Assembly: GCF_009600315.1 (NCBI RefSeq)
Contig: NZ_WIWC01000002.1
Coordinates: forward strand, 62,001 to 126,000
Reading direction: 5' to 3'
DNA length: 64,000 bases
DNA from: Pseudomonas helleri
Lineage (GTDB): Bacteria > Pseudomonadota > Gammaproteobacteria > Pseudomonadales > Pseudomonadaceae
How positions within the stretch are numbered: the stretch's first letter is position 1; the number at the start of each line of letters is the position of its first letter. The notes beneath the pieces are model-generated. The model was not told where the DNA came from. It made no database searches and saw nothing but the letters and a program-made list of their open reading frames with translations. The position numbers and the translations under genes were made by a program. Of the stretch, positions 42,654 to 51,333 are shown piece by piece.

Positions 42654-43283
42654 ATGCGTGAAACAGCGTTATTCATTGATGGCCCGGTCGGCCAGCTGGA
42701 AGCTTTATACCTCGATCATGATGAGCCACGCGGCCTCGCGTTGCTGTGCCATCCCAACCCGGTACAGGGTGGGACGATGTTGAATAAAGTGGTTTCCACC
42801 CTGCAACGTACGGCCCGAGATGCCGGTTTGGTAACGTTGCGATTCAATTACCGCGGCACAGGTGCCAGCGCCGGCAGCCACGACATGGGCGCCGGTGAAG
42901 TCGACGATGCGTACGCAGCCGCCAACTGGTTGCTCGAAAAACATCCGGGCTTGCCGATCACTCTGCTGGGTTTTTCGTTTGGCGGTTTTGTTGCGGCCAG
43001 CCTCGGCGGGCGTCTTGAGAAAGCAGGCGTTACGCTTGAACGCGTGTTTATGGTCGCGCCTGCGGTGATGCGTTTAAGTGAGACCGACTCATTGCCCGTG
43101 CAGTGCGCGCTGACCGTGATCCAGCCTGAAACCGACGAAGTGATTGATCCTCAGCTGGTTTATGACTGGTCTGAACACCTGTCACGTCCCCATGAGCTGC
43201 TGAAAGTGGCAGAATGCGGGCACTTTTTTCACGGCAAGCTGCCTGAGCTCAAAGAGTTGGTAGCGCCACGCCTTTCGAAATGA
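42654..43283 (+). CDS. Alpha/beta hydrolase of the YfaB/DUF-type small hydrolase group
   Basis: A 209-residue cytosolic serine hydrolase. The nucleophile Ser is in LLGFSFGGFVAAS; HPNPVQGGTMLNKVV forms the oxyanion loop region and ends near CGHFFHGKL, holding the catalytic His. The short cap-less fold resembles dienelactone hydrolase-like small hydrolases found upstream of trpS in many pseudomonads. Substrate unknown. The ATG at 42654 lies 13 nt after GGAG; the in-frame TTG at 42648 is better spaced (7 nt) and could be the real start. Confidence 0.82.
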   Translation: MRETALFIDGPVGQLEALYLDHDEPRGLALLCHPNPVQGGTMLNKVVSTLQRTARDAGLVTLRFNYRGTGASAGSHDMGAGEVDDAYAAANWLLEKHPGLPITLLGFSFGGFVAASLGGRLEKAGVTLERVFMVAPAVMRLSETDSLPVQCALTVIQPETDEVIDPQLVYDWSEHLSRPHELLKVAECGHFFHGKLPELKELVAPRLSK

Positions 43284-43307
43284 TTGCAGCCTGATAAGCG
43301 ATTACCC

Positions 43308-44663
43308 ATGACCACTCGTACCCGAATTCTTACCGGTATCACCACCACCGGCACGCCGCACCTGGGCAACTACGCCGGGGCCATTCGCCCTGCGATCGTG
43401 GCCAGCCGTGACAGCAATGCCGATTCGTTCTACTTTCTGGCCGACTACCACGCCCTGATCAAGTGCGATGACCCGCAGCGTATTCAGCGTTCGCGTCAGG
43501 AAATCGCCGCGACCTGGCTGGCGGCCGGGCTGGACGTTGATCGCGTTACGTTCTATCGCCAGTCAGACATCCCGGAAATCCCGGAGCTGACCTGGTTGCT
43601 GACCTGTGTGGCAGCCAAGGGCTTGCTCAACCGCGCCCACGCTTATAAAGCCTCGGTCGACAAGAATTTGGAAAACGGTGAAGACCCGGATGCGGGTATC
43701 ACCATGGGGCTGTACAGCTACCCGGTGTTGATGGCAGCTGACATCCTGATGTTCAACGCCCACAAAGTGCCGGTCGGTCGCGATCAGATCCAGCACGTGG
43801 AAATGGCCCGTGATATTGGCCAGCGCTTCAACCATCTGTTCGGCAAAGGCAAAGAGTTCTTCGCCATGCCCGAGGCGCTGATTGAAGAAAGCGTGGCGAC
43901 ATTGCCGGGCCTCGATGGCCGCAAAATGTCCAAAAGCTACGACAACACCATTCCGTTGTTCAGCAGCGCCAAGGACATGAAAAGCGCCATTTCGCGCATC
44001 GTCACCGATTCCCGTGCGCCGGGTGAGCCTAAAGACCCGGACAACTCGCACCTGTTCACCTTGTATCAAGCGTTCTCGACGCCTGAGCAGTCGGCTGAGT
44101 TCCGTAGCGAGCTATTGCAGGGTTTGGGCTGGGGCGAGGCCAAGGAGCGCTTGTTCAAGCTGCTGGACGGCGAGCTGGGTGAGGCCCGTGAGCGTTATCA
44201 CGAACTGATGTCGCGTCCGGCCGACATGGAAGACATTCTGTTGGCCGGTGCGCAAAAAGCCCGCAAAACCGCGACGCCTTTTCTCGCAGAGCTGCGTGAA
44301 GCGGTGGGCCTGCGTTCGTTTGTCAGCACGGCTCAAACCGCAACGTCCAGCAAGAAGAAAGCCACCAAAGGCCCGCGCTTTGTCAGCTTCCGCGATGAAG
44401 ATGGCAGTTTCCGTTTCCGCCTGTTGGCCGCTGATGGCGAGCAACTGTTGCTGTCGCGCAGTTTTGCCGATGGCAAGGCCGCGGGCCAAGTGACCAAGCA
44501 GTTACAGGGTGGCGAAGCACTGGACATTCGTGCGCAGGATTTGAGCTTCAGCGTTTGGCTGGGCGATGCCTGTGTGGCGGACAGCCCGTCGTTTGCCGAC
44601 AGCGCGGCCCGTGATGCGGCCATCGAAGCCTTGCGTGCAGCGTTGGTGCCTGCGCAAGACTGA
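43308..44663 (+). CDS. trpS: Tryptophanyl-tRNA synthetase with C-terminal extension
   Basis: Class I aminoacyl-tRNA synthetase that charges tRNA-Trp. The HIGH-type motif appears as [12 protein letters not shown] and the KMSKS loop as [11 protein letters not shown]. The core ends near residue 335. It is followed by a Lys-rich linker ([11 protein letters not shown]) and an extra domain of about 90 residues ([42 protein letters not shown]), similar to small DUF1508/YegP-type repeats. The ATG at 43308 gives the normal N terminus [15 protein letters not shown]. It lies 25 nt after the hydrolase and may be co-transcribed. A terminator follows. Confidence 0.95.
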   Translation: MTTRTRILTGITTTGTPHLGNYAGAIRPAIVASRDSNADSFYFLADYHALIKCDDPQRIQRSRQEIAATWLAAGLDVDRVTFYRQSDIPEIPELTWLLTCVAAKGLLNRAHAYKASVDKNLENGEDPDAGITMGLYSYPVLMAADILMFNAHKVPVGRDQIQHVEMARDIGQRFNHLFGKGKEFFAMPEALIEESVATLPGLDGRKMSKSYDNTIPLFSSAKDMKSAISRIVTDSRAPGEPKDPDNSHLFTLYQAFSTPEQSAEFRSELLQGLGWGEAKERLFKLLDGELGEARERYHELMSRPADMEDILLAGAQKARKTATPFLAELREAVGLRSFVSTAQTATSSKKKATKGPRFVSFRDEDGSFRFRLLAADGEQLLLSRSFADGKAAGQVTKQLQGGEALDIRAQDLSFSVWLGDACVADSPSFADSAARDAAIEALRAALVPAQD

Positions 44664-44704
44664 GAAAGTGCGACGTTTGGACACAGGTTTAATTGCCATT
44701 CCTC

Positions 44705-44735
44705 AGGGCCGTCGCTACAGTGACGGCCCGTTTTT
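44705..44735 (+). terminator. Intrinsic terminator after trpS
   Basis: GGGCCGTC and GACGGCCC pair around GCTACAGT, followed by G and five T. Confidence 0.8.
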
Positions 44736-44754
44736 GTTGCCTTGCTAACGAATT

Positions 44755-45849
44755 ATGACGCCTCTAGAACGATATCAAGCAGATCTGAAACGCCCGGACT
44801 TCTTCCACGATGCTGCACAGGAAAACGCTGTGCGCCATTTGCAGCGTCTGTACGACGACCTGGTGGCCGCTTCACAAAGCAAGCCGGGCATGTTCGGCAA
44901 GCTGTTCGGCAAAAAAGAACGCACGCCGGTCAAAGGCTTGTATTTCTGGGGCGGTGTTGGACGGGGTAAAACCTATCTGGTTGACACCTTCTTCGACGCG
45001 TTGCCGTTCAAGGAGAAAGTGCGCACCCACTTCCACCGCTTCATGAAGCGCGTGCATGAAGAAATGCGCACACTTCCTGGCGAAAAGAACCCGTTGACCA
45101 TCATTGCCAAGCGTTTTGCCGATGAGGCGCGGGTGATCTGTTTTGACGAGTTTTTTGTCTCGGACATTACCGATGCCATGATTCTCGGCACGCTGATGGA
45201 AGAGTTGTTCAAAAACGGCGTCACCCTGGTCGCGACCTCGAACATTGTGCCGGACGGCTTGTACAAAGACGGTTTGCAGCGTGCGCGCTTCTTGCCAGCG
45301 ATTGCCCTGATCAAGCAGAACACTGACATCGTCAACGTCGACAGTGGCGTCGACTACCGTTTGCGTCACCTTGAGCAGGCCGAGTTGTTCCACTTCCCGT
45401 TGAACGATGCGTCCGAAAAGTCCCTGCGCGAAAGCTTCAAGGCGCTGACGCACAATTCCACCCGGGCAATCGAAAACGATGAACTGATCATCGAAAACCG
45501 CACCATCCGCGCGTTGCGTACCTGTGATGACGTGGCCTGGTTTGATTTCCGTGAGCTGTGTGATGGCCCACGCAGCCAGAACGACTACATCGAGCTTGGC
45601 AAGATCTTCAATGCCGTCATTCTCAGCGGTGTGGAGCAGATGGACGTCAAAACGGACGATATTGCCCGTCGTTTCATCAACATGGTCGATGAGTTTTACG
45701 ACCGTAACGTGAAGTTGATCATCTCGGCCGAGGTGGAGCTCAAAGACCTCTACACCGGCGGGCGATTGAACTTTGAGTTCCAGCGCACGCTGAGCCGTCT
45801 GCTGGAAATGCAGTCCCACGAATACCTGACGCGGGCGCATAAGCCCTAG
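44755..45849 (+). CDS. zapE: Cell division ATPase ZapE (AFG1 family)
   Basis: Cytoplasmic P-loop ATPase of 364 residues that acts on FtsZ at constriction in E. coli under stress. The Walker A site is FWGGVGRGKTYLVD (near residue 70); Walker B is VICFDEFFVSD, followed by sensor-type VATSNIVPDGLYKDGLQR. The C terminus FEFQRTLSRLLEMQSHEYL is typical. Independent unit between two terminators. Confidence 0.93.
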   Translation: MTPLERYQADLKRPDFFHDAAQENAVRHLQRLYDDLVAASQSKPGMFGKLFGKKERTPVKGLYFWGGVGRGKTYLVDTFFDALPFKEKVRTHFHRFMKRVHEEMRTLPGEKNPLTIIAKRFADEARVICFDEFFVSDITDAMILGTLMEELFKNGVTLVATSNIVPDGLYKDGLQRARFLPAIALIKQNTDIVNVDSGVDYRLRHLEQAELFHFPLNDASEKSLRESFKALTHNSTRAIENDELIIENRTIRALRTCDDVAWFDFRELCDGPRSQNDYIELGKIFNAVILSGVEQMDVKTDDIARRFINMVDEFYDRNVKLIISAEVELKDLYTGGRLNFEFQRTLSRLLEMQSHEYLTRAHKP

Positions 45850-45862
45850 TCAAACGCTGTAC

Positions 45863-45891
45863 AAAAAAGGCCTGCGATTGCAGGCCTTTTT
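45863..45891. terminator. Bidirectional intrinsic terminator
   Basis: AAAAAGGCCTGC and GCAGGCCTTTTT pair around GATT. It serves zapE and the convergent regulator. Confidence 0.85.
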
Positions 45892-45908
45892 GCATTCAGG
45901 GCGCGGGC

Positions 45909-46904
45909 TCAAGCCGCTTGCTGAAACTGCTGGCGGTATTGATGGGGTGAGCGCTCCGTGTGCTGACGAAACAGTCGTGCAAAGAAGCTCGCGTCGTCGT
46001 AGCCCACGTCGTAACTGATGGTCTTGATGCTTTTGCGAGTGGCCGAGAGCAGGCCTTTGGCGGTTTCGATGCGCAGTCGTTGCAGATAATGCAAGGGCTT
46101 GTCGCCGGTGGCGGTCTGGAAGCGGCGCATAAAGTTGCGAATGCTCATGCCGTGTTCGCGCGCCACGTCTTCAAAGCGGAATTTGTCGGCAAAATGCTCT
46201 TCGAGCCAATGCTGGATCTGCAAAATGATCACATCCTGATGCAGCTTCTGCCCGCCAAAACCGATGGGTCCCGTGGTGTAGTTGCGCTGGACTTCGTAGA
46301 GGATGTCGCGGGCAACGGCCTGAGCGATATTGGCGCCGCAAAAGCGCTCGATCAGATAGATATACAGGTCGCAGGCTGAGGTCGGGCCGCCCGCGCAGTA
46401 GAGGTTGTCGGCGTCGGTCAGGTGCTTGTCCTGATTGAGTTGTACCTGCGGATAGCGTTCGGCAAACGCATTGAAAAAGCGCCAGTACGTGGTTGCCTCC
46501 TTGCCGTCGAGCAAACCGGCTTCGGCCAGCCAGAAGGCGCCGGTGGCTTCTGCACACAACACGGCGCCACGTGCATGCTGTTCACGCAGCCACGGCAGAA
46601 TTTGCGGATAGCGTTGGAGAAGGGTGTCGAAGTCATCCCAGAACGCCGGGAGGATGATGATGTCGGTGTCTTCCAGTGTGCCATCGACGGGAATGGATAC
46701 ATCGCTGAAGCTGCTGACGGGCAGGCCGTTGGGGCTGACCAGTCGGGTTTCGAAGCTGGCGGTGAGGCCTTGGCCCAGTTGTTTGCCGTGCCGTAGGCTG
46801 GCCAGATGAAAGAAATCCTTGGCTTGCATCAGGGTTGAAGCAAATACCCGATCAATGGCCAATATGCTGACGCGCCGCAGGGGCGTGGAGAGTTGATTAG
46901 ACAT
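45909..46904 (-). CDS. GlxA-type AraC-family transcriptional regulator
   Basis: A 331-residue regulator. The N-terminal half is a DJ-1/PfpI-like (GATase1) domain (about residues 10-190; ILPAFWDDFDTLLQRYPQ, GAVLCAEATGAFWLAEAGLLDG with Cys at the elbow). The C-terminal half is an AraC DNA-binding domain: FRFEDVAREHGMSIRNFMRRFQTATGDKPLHYLQRLRIETAKGLL and SYDVGYDDASFFARLFRQHTERSP. Such regulators control amino-acid or quaternary-amine breakdown (for example GbdR, ArgR, CdhR); target unknown. The ATG at 46904 starts MSNQLSTPLRRV; no strong ribosome site is seen. REP doublet upstream. Confidence 0.88.
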   Translation of the reverse strand: MSNQLSTPLRRVSILAIDRVFASTLMQAKDFFHLASLRHGKQLGQGLTASFETRLVSPNGLPVSSFSDVSIPVDGTLEDTDIIILPAFWDDFDTLLQRYPQILPWLREQHARGAVLCAEATGAFWLAEAGLLDGKEATTYWRFFNAFAERYPQVQLNQDKHLTDADNLYCAGGPTSACDLYIYLIERFCGANIAQAVARDILYEVQRNYTTGPIGFGGQKLHQDVIILQIQHWLEEHFADKFRFEDVAREHGMSIRNFMRRFQTATGDKPLHYLQRLRIETAKGLLSATRKSIKTISYDVGYDDASFFARLFRQHTERSPHQYRQQFQQAA

Positions 46905-46994
46905 GATTTGATTATTCTTATAGGTGAAATTGGTCAACTTACGGCTGGATCGTCTTATGTTTCTTCCTGTGTGTCTAGAGTCTGTGTGCCAAAT

Positions 46995-47130
46995 CCGTAG
47001 CAGCTGCCGTAGGCTGCGTCCGGCGGCGAAGCCGTCGTAAACCTGAGGTGTGCGATCTTTGAATAAAATCGCGGTGTCAGGGTTTACGATCGCTACGCAA
47101 TCGGACGCAGCCTGCGGCAGCTGCTACGGG
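46995..47130. repeat. REP doublet (REPIN-like)
   Basis: Arms CCGTAGCAGCTGCCGTAGGC and GCCTGCGGCAGCTGCTACGG are inverted with cores GCGTCCGGCGGCGAAGCCGTCG and CGATCGCTACGCAATCGGACGC. Located between the two minus-strand genes. Confidence 0.88.
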
Positions 47131-47147
47131 ACGATTGGGGGCGGCGG

Positions 47148-48188
47148 TTATGGTGCCGGGTTCGGCTGATCCTTGTGGATGGCTTCAATGCCAGCCAGCA
47201 CTTCATCGGAAAGCTTCACATCAACGCTGGCAATGTTGCTTTTCAATTGCTCCATCGTCGTTGCGCCAATGATGTTGCTGGTCACGAAGGGTTGCTGAGT
47301 AACATACGCCAACGCCATTTGCGCCGGATCCAACCCGTGCTCGCGGGCCAGTGCCACATAGCGCTCACAGGCTGCAACGGCTTGCGGGTTGGAATAGCGC
47401 GAGAAGCGGCTGTAGAGGCTCAGGCGGCCTTTAGGCGGCTGTGCGCCGCCACTGTACTTGCCTGTGAGCATGCCGAACGCCAGCGGCGAGTAGGCGAGAA
47501 GTCCGCATTGTTCGCGAATGGCAATTTCAGCCAGGCCCACTTCGAAGCTTCGGTTAAGCAGGCTGTAGGGATTCTGGATCGAAACGGCCCTTGGCCAGCC
47601 ACGGCTCTCGGCCAACTGCAGGAATTTCATGGTGGCCCAAGGGGTTTCATTGGACAGGCCGATATGACGAATTTTGCCGGCTTTAACTTGTTCGTCCAGC
47701 GCTTCGAGGGTCTCTTCCAGCGGCGTGAACTGCTCGTCGGCATTGTGGGTGTAGCCCAGCTGTCCAAAAAAGTTGGTGCTGCGTTCAGGCCAATGCAATT
47801 GATAAAGGTCGATCCAGTCGGTTTGCAGGCGCTTTAGGCTGGCATCCAGCGCTTGCACGATGTGGGTGCGATTATGTTTGAGGTGGCCGTCACGAATGTA
47901 GTCGATGCCATTGCCGGGGCCGGCGATCTTGCTGGCCAGAATCCAGTCAGCGCGGTCACCGCGCTCCTTGAACCAGTTGCCGATATAGCGCTCGGTGGTG
48001 GCGTAGGTTTCGGCTTTGGGCGGTACCGGATACATCTCGGCGGTGTCGATAAAATTAATGCCGGCGTTTTTGGCGTAAGCAATTTGCTCGAAGGCTTCAG
48101 TCTGGGTGTTTTGCTCGCCCCAGGTCATGGTGCCGAGAGCGATTTCGCTGACTTTAAGGTCTGTTCTGCCCAGCTTTCGGTAGTCCAT
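47148..48188 (-). CDS. tas: NADP(H)-dependent aldo-keto reductase Tas
   Basis: A 346-residue aldo-keto reductase of the Tas/YajO branch, using NADPH to reduce aldehydes or ketones; physiological substrate unclear. It matches E. coli Tas in length and blocks: IALGTMTWGEQNT, NFIDTAEMYPVPPKAET (catalytic Asp and Tyr), DWIDLYQLHWPERSTNFFGQLGY, SIQNPYSLLNRSFEVGLAEI and NIIGATTMEQLKSNI. The ATG at 48188 has AAGGAG 7 nt upstream; a longer frame is rejected. Confidence 0.93.
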   Translation of the reverse strand: MDYRKLGRTDLKVSEIALGTMTWGEQNTQTEAFEQIAYAKNAGINFIDTAEMYPVPPKAETYATTERYIGNWFKERGDRADWILASKIAGPGNGIDYIRDGHLKHNRTHIVQALDASLKRLQTDWIDLYQLHWPERSTNFFGQLGYTHNADEQFTPLEETLEALDEQVKAGKIRHIGLSNETPWATMKFLQLAESRGWPRAVSIQNPYSLLNRSFEVGLAEIAIREQCGLLAYSPLAFGMLTGKYSGGAQPPKGRLSLYSRFSRYSNPQAVAACERYVALAREHGLDPAQMALAYVTQQPFVTSNIIGATTMEQLKSNIASVDVKLSDEVLAGIEAIHKDQPNPAP

Positions 48189-48364
48189 CGGATGCTCCTT
48201 GGGGTAAACAAACATAAAAGCAGGTTGTATTTTTTTTCGCAATCTGCATAATTGCCGACCTCTTTCTGCAGTGGAAGTGATGCGCCGCCTGCCGAAGAAT
48301 CTTGCCGTTGAACGGACGCGCTGACCCGAGCCCCCGATAGCGTCTGTATCCGGCTGCCTTTGAC

Positions 48365-48393
48365 TTGTCAAAGTACGCACTATTCAGTAAGAT
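48365..48393 (+). promoter_or_regulatory. Sigma70-type promoter of rplM-rpsI
   Basis: TTGTCA (48365-48370) and TAAGAT (48388-48393) are 17 nt apart, about 42 nt before rplM. The -35 region lies within the perfect inverted repeat CTTTGAC-TT-GTCAAAG. Confidence 0.6.
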
Positions 48394-48434
48394 CCGCCGT
48401 CTAATTTACAGGGCGGCCCCTGAGGCTATAAAGA

Positions 48435-48863
48435 ATGAAAACTTTTACTGCTAAACCAGAAACAGTAAAGCGCGACTGGTTTGTCGTCGACGCTGCTGGT
48501 CAGACCCTGGGTCGTCTGGCCACCGAGATCGCCAGCCGTCTGCGTGGCAAGCACAAGCCGGAATACACTCCGCACGTTGACACCGGTGACTACATCGTTG
48601 TTATCAACGCTGAGCAAATCCGTGTTACTGGTGCTAAAACCACTGACAAAATGTACTACTCTCACTCCGGTTTCCCGGGCGGGATTAAGTCGATCAACTT
48701 TGAAAAGCTGATCGCCAAAGCTCCTGAGCGCGTGATCGAGACCGCGGTTAAAGGCATGCTGCCTAAAAACCCACTGGGTCGCGACATGTACCGTAAGCTG
48801 AAAGTCTATGCGGGCGCTGCTCACCCTCATACTGCTCAGCAGCCCCAAGAACTGAAGTTTTAA
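48435..48863 (+). CDS. rplM: 50S ribosomal protein L13
   Basis: Ribosomal protein of the large subunit, 142 residues, needed early in 50S assembly. The sequence [41 protein letters not shown] and [19 protein letters not shown] central block are diagnostic, as is the ending [14 protein letters not shown]. Codon use is strongly biased as expected for a highly expressed gene. It forms an operon with rpsI 14 nt downstream. Confidence 0.98.
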   Translation: MKTFTAKPETVKRDWFVVDAAGQTLGRLATEIASRLRGKHKPEYTPHVDTGDYIVVINAEQIRVTGAKTTDKMYYSHSGFPGGIKSINFEKLIAKAPERVIETAVKGMLPKNPLGRDMYRKLKVYAGAAHPHTAQQPQELKF

Positions 48864-48877
48864 CGGAATAGTTCATT

Positions 48878-49270
48878 ATGTCGGCGACTCAAAACTACGG
48901 CACTGGCCGTCGTAAAACCGCAACTGCTCGCGTTTTCCTGCGTCCAGGTACCGGTAACATCTCGATCAACAACCGCACTCTGGAGAATTTCTTCGGTCGC
49001 GAAACTGCCCGCATGGTAGTTCGTCAACCGCTGGAACTGACTGAGACTGTCGAGAAATTCGATATCTACGTCACCGTGATCGGTGGTGGTGTAAGTGGTC
49101 AAGCTGGCGCAATCCGCCACGGTATCACTCGCGCACTGATGCAGTACGACGAAACTCTGCGTGGCGCTCTGCGCAAAGCAGGCTTCGTAACTCGCGATGC
49201 TCGTGAAGTTGAACGTAAGAAAGTCGGTCTGCGTAAAGCGCGTAAGCGTCCGCAGTACTCGAAGCGTTAA
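48878..49270 (+). CDS. rpsI: 30S ribosomal protein S9
   Basis: Small-subunit protein of 130 residues; its C-terminal tail (KRPQYSKR) reaches the P-site t[21 protein letters not shown] and [25 protein letters not shown] are diagnostic. The basic tail ends correctly in KR. Second gene of the L13-S9 operon, closed by a strong terminator. Confidence 0.98.
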   Translation: MSATQNYGTGRRKTATARVFLRPGTGNISINNRTLENFFGRETARMVVRQPLELTETVEKFDIYVTVIGGGVSGQAGAIRHGITRALMQYDETLRGALRKAGFVTRDAREVERKKVGLRKARKRPQYSKR

Positions 49271-49285
49271 TTCGCAGCTTCGTTC

Positions 49286-49323
49286 AAAAAAAGCCCAGCC
49301 TCTTCGGAGCTGGGCTTTTTTTA
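49286..49323 (+). terminator. Intrinsic terminator after rpsI
   Basis: AAGCCCAGC and GCTGGGCTT pair around CTCTTCGGA, followed by a long T-run. Confidence 0.9.
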
Positions 49324-49522
49324 TGGGCGTTAATAATGTGCTGAGTCAACTTGTCTCATCAGTAGAGCCCCTATACTGCAAGGGCTGTAGCCGACACGGA
49401 ACGGTATAGACCTTGTAAGAGTAGGGTCTTTTCATTACCATTCTGCAAAATTTTAATAAGCTCAGATTGTTACTTAAAAAAAGCCTGGTTTTACAGGCGA
49501 CAAAGCTGATGGGAGAGGACTG

Positions 49523-50122
49523 ATGAGCAATGACGGCGTCAATGTCGGCCGGCGTCGCTTCCTCGTGGCAGCCACATCCGTGGTGGGTGCTGCAGGAGCG
49601 GTGGGGGCGGCGGTTCCGTTCGTAGGGTCATGGTTTCCCAGTGCCAAGGCGAAAGCCGCTGGCGCGCCGGTGAAGGTGAATATCGCAAAGATTGAGCCAG
49701 GCCAGCAGATGATTGCTGAGTGGCGGGGGCAGCCGGTATTTATTGTTCGTCGCACTGAGGAGATTCTGGCAAATCTGAAGAAGATTGAAGGCAAGCTTGC
49801 AGATCCTGAATCCAAGCAGTCTGATCAGCCTGAAAACTCAACGAATGAATGGCGATCCATTAAGCCGGACGTGCTGGTGGTGATCGGGATTTGTACGCAT
49901 TTGGGGTGTTCGCCGACATTCCGCCCTGAAGTTGCGCCTGCTGACTTGGGCAAGGACTGGGTCGGGGGATATTTTTGCCCCTGTCATGGTTCGCACTATG
50001 ATCTGGCCGGGCGTGTTTACAAGTCACAGCCTGCACCTTTGAACCTGCCAGTCCCGCCTTACTACTATGCAGATGGCAGCGATAACGTCATTGTCGTTGG
50101 TCTTGAAGGGGAGAGCGCGTAA
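49523..50122 (+). CDS. petA: Ubiquinol-cytochrome c reductase, Rieske iron-sulfur subunit
   Basis: Rieske 2Fe-2S subunit of the cytochrome bc1 complex, 199 residues. The N terminus has a twin-arginine-type stretch (VGRRRFLVAATSVVG) followed by the membrane anchor and the flexible hinge. The cluster ligands are CTHLGC and CPCHGSHYD. Electrons from ubiquinol pass through it to cytochrome c1. First gene of petABC; start supported by GGAGAGGA upstream. Its stop overlaps petB by 1 nt (TAATG). Confidence 0.97.
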   Translation: MSNDGVNVGRRRFLVAATSVVGAAGAVGAAVPFVGSWFPSAKAKAAGAPVKVNIAKIEPGQQMIAEWRGQPVFIVRRTEEILANLKKIEGKLADPESKQSDQPENSTNEWRSIKPDVLVVIGICTHLGCSPTFRPEVAPADLGKDWVGGYFCPCHGSHYDLAGRVYKSQPAPLNLPVPPYYYADGSDNVIVVGLEGESA

Positions 50123-51333
50123 TGAGCAAATTCATGGATTGGATTGACGCTCGTTTCCCAGCCACGAAAATGTGGGAAGACCATCTCAGCAAGTATTACG
50201 CCCCCAAAAACTTCAACTTCCTCTACTTTTTCGGCTCACTCGCTTTGCTGGTGCTGGTTAACCAGCTGGTAACAGGCGTGTGGCTGACGATGAGTTACAC
50301 GCCGTCAGCGGAAGAGGCTTTTGCTTCTGTCGAATACATCATGCGCGATGTCGAGTACGGATCCATCCTCCGTTACCTGCACTCCACCGGCGCTTCAGCG
50401 TTCTTCATCGTGGTGTATCTGCATATGTTTCGGGGCTTGCTCTATGGCTCTTATCAGAAGCCGCGCGAGCTGGTGTGGTTATTCGGCATGATGATTTACC
50501 TGGCCCTGATGGCAGAAGCTTTTATGGGCTATTTGCTGCCTTGGGGGCAAATGTCCTACTGGGGCGCACAGGTGATCATCTCGCTGTTTGGCGCGATTCC
50601 AGTCATCGGCAACGACCTGACGCAGTGGATTCGTGGCGATTACCTGATCTCCGGTATTACCCTGAACCGCTTCTTTGCCTTGCACGTGGTGGCCTTGCCG
50701 ATCGTGATTTTGGGGTTGGTGGTGCTGCACATCCTGGCCTTGCACGAAGTCGGGTCCAACAACCCGGATGGCGTGGATATCAAAAAGCTCAAGGATGAAA
50801 ACGGCATCCCGCTGGATGGTATTCCCTTCCATCCGTACTACACCGTCAAAGACATTGTCGGCGTGGTGGTGTTTCTGTTTATCTTTTGCTCGATTGTGTT
50901 CTTCTTCCCCGAAATGGGGGGTTACTTCCTTGAAAAGCCGAACTTTGAGCAGGCCAATGCTTTCAAGACCCCCGAGCATATTGCCCCTGTCTGGTACTTC
51001 ACGCCGTTCTACGCGATCTTGCGGGCCATCCCGGACAAGCTGTTTGGTGTGATCGCCATGGGCGCTGCAATTGCCCTGTTGTTCGTGTTGCCCTGGCTTG
51101 ACCGTAGCCCGGTTAAATCGATGCGCTACAAAGGCTGGCTGAGCAAAATCTGGTTGTGGGTGTTCTGCATCTCGTTCGTGATTCTCGGTGTGCTGGGTGT
51201 TCTGGCGCCCACTCCTGGCCGGACGTTGCTGTCGCAGGTGTGTACGTTCCTGTACTTCGCTTACTTCATTCTGATGCCGTTCTACACCCGGCTTGAGAAG
51301 ACCAAACCGGTTCCGGAAAGGGTGACTGGCTGA
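50122..51333 (+). CDS. petB: Cytochrome b subunit of the bc1 complex
   Basis: Inner-membrane diheme cytochrome b of 403 residues with eight or so helices. Heme-ligating histidines occur in ILRYLHSTGASAFFIVVYLHMFRG and FFALHVVALPIVILGLVVLHILALHEVG. The quinol-site PEWY-type motif appears as PVWYFTPFYAILR. GYLLPWGQMSYWGAQVI is typical. Translation is coupled to petA and petC by 1-nt overlaps. Confidence 0.97.
   Translation: MSKFMDWIDARFPATKMWEDHLSKYYAPKNFNFLYFFGSLALLVLVNQLVTGVWLTMSYTPSAEEAFASVEYIMRDVEYGSILRYLHSTGASAFFIVVYLHMFRGLLYGSYQKPRELVWLFGMMIYLALMAEAFMGYLLPWGQMSYWGAQVIISLFGAIPVIGNDLTQWIRGDYLISGITLNRFFALHVVALPIVILGLVVLHILALHEVGSNNPDGVDIKKLKDENGIPLDGIPFHPYYTVKDIVGVVVFLFIFCSIVFFFPEMGGYFLEKPNFEQANAFKTPEHIAPVWYFTPFYAILRAIPDKLFGVIAMGAAIALLFVLPWLDRSPVKSMRYKGWLSKIWLWVFCISFVILGVLGVLAPTPGRTLLSQVCTFLYFAYFILMPFYTRLEKTKPVPERVTG

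Noticed and set aside
46405..46935. Longer start for the GlxA-type regulator using TTG at 46937
   Set aside because: No ribosome-binding site precedes it and it adds only a polar tail; ATG at 46904 gives the expected N terminus.
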